A DNA stretch of 9,185 nucleotides, from the NCBI GenBank assembly GCA_031259095.1, contig JAIRLW010000537.1:1-9185 (forward strand), in the 5' to 3' direction. Both the position numbers and the translations under genes were made by a program. The first letter of the stretch is position 1. The number at the start of each line of letters is the position of its first letter. The notes under the pieces are model-generated. The model had not been told where the DNA came from and made no database searches. It saw only the letters and a program-made list of their open reading frames with translations. Shown here piece after piece: positions 6,953 through 9,185 of the stretch. The stretch comes from Planctomycetaceae bacterium. Lineage in GTDB: Bacteria; Planctomycetota; Planctomycetia; Pirellulales; Thermoguttaceae.

Positions 6953-7522
6953 TTAATCTTTAACCCGTTCGATATATTCACCGGTTCGGGTATCGACTTT
7001 GATTTTTTCACCGGTTTCGACAAAGTTCGGCACAATGATTTCGGCGCCGGTATCGACTTTGGCGGGTTTGGTAACATTGGTTGCGGTGTTTCCGCGCACG
7101 CCCGGTTCCGTATATTCCACCGTTAAAATGACATGATTCGGCGGCGTAATTCCGATAGGCGTGTTGTCGTGCAACATCATTTTACAGATCATTCCTTCTT
7201 TGAGATATTTCCATGCGTCGTCCACTAATTCGGCGGAAAGTTCGTATTGCTCATACGATTCGTTGTCCATAAACATGAAGGCGTTAGCGTCTTTGTAAAG
7301 ATATTGGGCGTCGATTTCCGTAATATCCGCCGAATCCAACGTATCACCGCTTTTATAAGTCCGGTCAAGAATGGTTCTTTTGGTGAGATTGCGGAGTTTA
7401 CATTTGTAAAGCGCTTGCCCTTTTCCCGGTTTCACGAAATTACATTCGATCATAATATAAGGGTCGCCATCGATTTGTACTTTAAGTCCTTTGCGAAAAT
7501 CGCTCGTATTTACTGAAGCCAT
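6953..7522 (-). CDS. efp: Translation elongation factor P
   Basis: EF-P binds next to the ribosomal P site and relieves stalling at runs of proline. The protein is 189 residues, the standard length, with a KOW-like N-terminal domain and two OB-fold domains. The modification loop reads VKPGKGQA, with the modifiable lysine at residue 34 exactly as in E. coli EF-P. This lysine-type loop is the substrate of the EpmA/EpmB pathway, which fits the epmB gene directly upstream. The family signature near the C-terminus (KVDTGAEIIVPNFVETGEKI, then KVDTRTGEYIERVK) is intact. The ATG at 7522 gives the normal N-terminus (MASVNTSDFRKGLK). No clear Shine-Dalgarno or promoter could be assigned in the 77-bp gap shared with the divergent epmB. 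Confidence 0.97.
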   Translation of the reverse strand: MASVNTSDFRKGLKVQIDGDPYIMIECNFVKPGKGQALYKCKLRNLTKRTILDRTYKSGDTLDSADITEIDAQYLYKDANAFMFMDNESYEQYELSAELVDDAWKYLKEGMICKMMLHDNTPIGITPPNHVILTVEYTEPGVRGNTATNVTKPAKVDTGAEIIVPNFVETGEKIKVDTRTGEYIERVKD

Positions 7523-7560
7523 AAATGTGTTTCCCAGTTTTGGTTGTGGTTGGGGATTCC

Positions 7561-7589
7561 TTGAATTGTTAAAGCGAACGGGTTATACT
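7561..7589 (+). promoter_or_regulatory. Sigma-70-type promoter of epmB
   Basis: TTGAAT (7561-7566) and TATACT (7584-7589) are separated by exactly 17 bp, matching the consensus at 4 of 6 and 5 of 6 positions. Transcription would start at about 7596-7600, essentially at the GTG start codon of epmB, which predicts a leaderless or nearly leaderless mRNA and explains the missing ribosome-binding site. Confidence 0.55.
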
Positions 7590-7599
7590 TCGGTTTATT

Positions 7600-8640
7600 G
7601 TGACTAATGTTAATTGGAAAAACGAATTAAGTCAAGCCGTTACGGAGACGGCGGAACTTTACCGGATTCTCGAATTGCCAATCGATCAGGATTATTGGCC
7701 GGTTTCGGAAGAGTATCCGCTCTTTGTTCCACGTCCGTTTATCGGCAACATGGTCAAAGGCTGCCCCAATGATCCGTTACTGTTGCAAGTTCTGCCGCGT
7801 CAGGAAGAACTCATCGCCGTTGACGGTTTTTCCCGTGATCCGCTTCACGAATTATCCGAATTATCCAATAATTCTTCGTGTTGTGTTCTGAAAAAATATG
7901 CGGGGCGTGCGCTTCTTCTGGTTTCAAACGATTGCGGTATTCATTGCCGATTTTGTTTTCGCCGTTTTTTTCCGAAAATAAATAGTTTTCGCAAAAATTA
8001 TTTCGGAAAACGTTATTCCGACAAAAATGATTCCGACCAACATCATTCCGATCATTTCAACACTCTTCTTGAACCAATCCGCTCTGATCACACCATTGAG
8101 GAAGTAATTCTGAGCGGCGGTGATCCTTTGTTGCTTGACGATTCGGAACTTGAACAGTTGCTCTATTATATCGTCAAAATTCCGCATGTTAAGAGGATCA
8201 GGATTCATTCTCGATTGCCGATTGTTTTGCCGAACCGTTTAACGCCGAAATTGATTAACATTCTTTCGTATCCTTTTCCGCTTTATGTTGTGTTGCACGT
8301 TAACCATCCGAATGAGTTGAGTGATGATTTTTTGGTTCGGCGTGAAGAGTTGAGCGTTCCGGTTGTTTTGTCGCAAACCGTTTTGTTAAAAGGAATTAAC
8401 GATCATCCCGACGTGTTGTATCAACTTTTTGACCGTTTAATAACTCATCGGATTATTCCATATTATTTACATCAACTGGATCGGGTAAACGGAGCGGCGC
8501 ATTTTGAAGTTCCAACCGGCAGAGGTTGCCGTTTGATGGAACAACTCCGGCAACGTTTACCCGGTTACGCTATTCCGCGCTATGTTCGGGAAATTCCCGG
8601 AATGTTGAACAAACAAGAGATATTAAGAGATAAGGATTAG
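7600..8640 (+). CDS. epmB: EF-P beta-lysylation protein EpmB (lysine 2,3-aminomutase family, radical SAM)
   Basis: Radical-SAM, PLP-dependent enzyme that converts (S)-alpha-lysine to (R)-beta-lysine for attachment to EF-P by EpmA. The iron-sulfur motif is Cys112-x3-Cys116-x2-Cys119 in CGIHCRFCFRR. SGGDP is at 172-176, RIHSRLPIVLP at 201-211, and PYYLHQLDRVNGAAHF at 287-302. The likely PLP-binding lysine is Lys338 in PGMLNK near the C-terminus. The short N-terminal part (NDPLLLQVLPRQEE and so on) matches E. coli EpmB rather than the longer clostridial lysine aminomutase. GTG at 7600 is the only start in this frame, because a TAA at 7570 closes it upstream. Oddity: residues 129-153 form five pentapeptide units encoded by 15-nt repeats, making the FFP-to-SGGDP segment about 17 residues longer than in E. 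coli. It is divergent from its substrate gene efp; epmA is not in the window. Confidence 0.93.
   Translation: MTNVNWKNELSQAVTETAELYRILELPIDQDYWPVSEEYPLFVPRPFIGNMVKGCPNDPLLLQVLPRQEELIAVDGFSRDPLHELSELSNNSSCCVLKKYAGRALLLVSNDCGIHCRFCFRRFFPKINSFRKNYFGKRYSDKNDSDQHHSDHFNTLLEPIRSDHTIEEVILSGGDPLLLDDSELEQLLYYIVKIPHVKRIRIHSRLPIVLPNRLTPKLINILSYPFPLYVVLHVNHPNELSDDFLVRREELSVPVVLSQTVLLKGINDHPDVLYQLFDRLITHRIIPYYLHQLDRVNGAAHFEVPTGRGCRLMEQLRQRLPGYAIPRYVREIPGMLNKQEILRDKD
7984..8058 (+). repeat. Five in-frame 15-nt repeat units inside epmB
   Basis: Five consecutive 15-nt units encode SFRKN, YFGKR, YSDKN, DSDQH and HSDHF. The last three share ATTCCGA at a strict 15-base period (from 8015, 8030 and 8045); the first two are more diverged (TTTTCGCAAAAATT, ATTTCGGAAAACGTT). 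The period keeps the frame. The insert is very hydrophilic and rich in Lys, Asp, Ser and His. Confidence 0.75.
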
Positions 8641-8755
8641 AGCATGGAAATTAGAAATGTGAGCGATAGAGTTTACCTTGTCCGGTTTGGGAACAGATAA
8701 ACAACATTTTCCGCTACGACGGGTTCACTGCCGATGATTGCTCCCCCCAATTCAG

Positions 8756-8789
8756 AAATATACTCATGACACTTGAAAATTCGGTTTTT
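8756..8789 (+). repeat. Solo arm of the MITE-like repeat
   Basis: GAAATATACTCATGAC followed by ACTTGAAAATTCGGTTTTT matches the left arm at 4551-4584, with 18 identical bases in a row (ACTTGAAAATTCGGTTTT). The match continues weakly on both sides: CCCAATT precedes both copies, and a T-rich run follows both. No inverted partner occurs within the next 150 bp. The DUF1559-like fragment begins almost immediately after it. Confidence 0.6.
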
Positions 8790-8797
8790 GTTTTTTT

Positions 8798-8998
8798 AAC
8801 ACAAATCAGACTCCCAATACAACACTGCCAGATATTGATACAACATCAACAGGTACTTTACATGACCCAAGACATCCAATATCTCTAATAAATATTACCG
8901 GTTCCAGTGATTCAAGTTACAACTACACGAGATTGTCCGCGAGAAGTTGGCATGTCGGCGGAGTCAATGCCCCCGATTTACAAACGAAATCAATTTGA
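8798..8998 (+). pseudogene. Remnant of a DUF1559 (prepilin-like) gene, C-terminal part
   Basis: An open frame of 66 codons without a usable start reads from Asn-Thr-Asn-Gln to a TGA at 8996. It includes NTTLPD and then YNYTRLSARSWHVGGVNA, which resembles the conserved end region of DUF1559 proteins, where GGVN is normally followed by a D-G-S-V segment. Here it instead runs into PDLQTKSI and stops. In another frame the downstream DNA reads RFTNEINLIYLL (8974-9009), which could be the following family segment after a small deletion and frameshift. The N-terminal prepilin part is absent, and the fragment abuts the solo repeat arm. Intact DUF1559 proteins carry an N-terminal type IV pilin-like helix and are abundant in Planctomycetes. 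The assignment is from memory of the family's motif and is tentative. Confidence 0.45.
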
Positions 8999-9015
8999 TA
9001 TATTTACTGAAAATT

Positions 9016-9043
9016 TTGACTGAATATTTGAGAATCTCATAAA
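9016..9043 (+). promoter_or_regulatory. Possible promoter of tRNA-Met
   Basis: TTGACT (9016-9021) and CATAAA (9038-9043) are 16 bp apart, giving 5 of 6 and 4 of 6 matches to sigma-70 boxes and a start about 27 bases before the tRNA. A small inverted repeat, TGAGAAT/ATTCTCA (9029-9035 and 9045-9051), overlaps the -10 region. Confidence 0.4.
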
Positions 9044-9077
9044 AATTCTCAAAAATTGACCAAGAAAAAAGTTTCAA

Positions 9078-9151
9078 GGCGGCGTAGCTCAGTTGGTTAG
9101 AGCAGTGGAATCATAATCCACGTGTCCGGGGTTCGAGTCCCTGCGCCGCTA
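9078..9151 (+). tRNA. tRNA-Met (anticodon CAT), elongator type
   Basis: Complete 74-nt cloverleaf. The acceptor stem GGCGGCG pairs with CGCCGCT (one G-U, at 1-72). The D arm has GCTC/GAGC with the AGTTGGTTA loop. The anticodon stem GTGGA/TCCAC surrounds ATCATAA with CAT at 34-36. The variable loop is 5 nt (GTGTC), and the T arm is CGGGG/CCCTG with TTCGAGT. The discriminator is A73 and CCA is not encoded. The paired first bases argue against an initiator tRNA. Elongator Met is preferred over the lysidine-modified Ile2 because the acceptor end resembles elongator tRNA-Met of other bacteria. Position 32 is A rather than the usual pyrimidine. Confidence 0.93.
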
Positions 9152-9185
9152 GTGTGAAAGGAATAATTCTGACGATCTACAGGTT

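Larger units (their letters stand above)
8641..9077. other. Gene-poor relic region between epmB and tRNA-Met
   Basis: No intact gene is present in these 437 bases. It contains a single arm of the MITE-like repeat, a fragment resembling the end of a DUF1559 gene, and a probable tRNA promoter, listed separately. On the minus strand at 8673-8750 a short frame reads GGAIIGSEPVVAENVVYLF, which loosely resembles a beta-propeller (PQQ-type) repeat, but it is too short to call. An 18-codon ATG frame just after epmB (8644-8700, plus) is not supported as a gene. Confidence 0.5.

Noticed and set aside
7247..7516. 89-codon frame opposite efp
   Set aside because: It is antisense to a perfectly conserved EF-P gene, and its sequence is unlike any family I know.
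7924..8208. 94-codon frame opposite epmB
   Set aside because: It is a shadow frame that stays open because the repeat units on the other strand have a 15-base period.
8644..8700. 18-codon ATG frame directly after epmB
   Set aside because: It is too short, has no ribosome-binding site and shows no recognisable peptide family.

Overview
The window reads as chromosomal DNA of an AT-rich, Gram-negative-type bacterium. A member of the Planctomycetes or a related group is my best guess, at moderate to low confidence. The reasons are a decayed fragment resembling the end of a DUF1559 (prepilin-like) gene, which is a large planctomycete family; an EF-P/EpmB pair of the beta-lysylation type; and the lack of clear Shine-Dalgarno sites before nearly every gene.

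Left part (1-4399, minus strand): the head of a type 1 BREX phage-defence operon, in the order brxA, brxB, brxC. The genes overlap or lie 11 nt apart. brxC runs off the left edge with 1058 codons visible and no stop. The remaining BREX genes (pglX, pglZ, brxL) would be expected to the left and cannot be seen. No regulator gene lies between brxA and the next gene.

Spacer (4400-4978): 579 bp without a gene. It carries a MITE-like inverted-repeat element (4551-4688) with a short TTGACA(A/G)GAT repeat between its arms, a small stem-loop, and two copies of a short dispersed motif ending in CTCTAAA.

Middle and right (4979-8640): four housekeeping genes. They are ubiX (flavin prenyltransferase, plus), an extended-SDR/3-beta-HSD-like NAD(P)-dependent dehydrogenase (minus), efp (elongation factor P, minus) and epmB (EF-P lysine 2,3-aminomutase, plus). 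efp and epmB are divergent across 77 bp and act together: EpmB makes (R)-beta-lysine, which EpmA (not in this window) attaches to Lys34 of EF-P to help ribosomes through proline stretches. The epmB promoter predicts a nearly leaderless mRNA starting at a GTG codon, and EpmB contains an unusual five-unit pentapeptide insertion encoded by 15-nt repeats. The spaces around the SDR gene are rich in AGGGAC-type repeats and hairpins.

Right end (8641-9185): a relic region holding a single arm of the MITE-like repeat fused to the DUF1559-like C-terminal fragment, followed by a complete tRNA-Met(CAT) gene with a plausible promoter.

BREX is a known system, and I do not see a wholly new multi-gene system here. 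The most unusual items are the repeat-built insertion in EpmB, the possibly leaderless epmB, the repeat element upstream of the BREX operon with its solo arm near the tRNA, and the perfect inverted repeat hugging both ends of ubiX.
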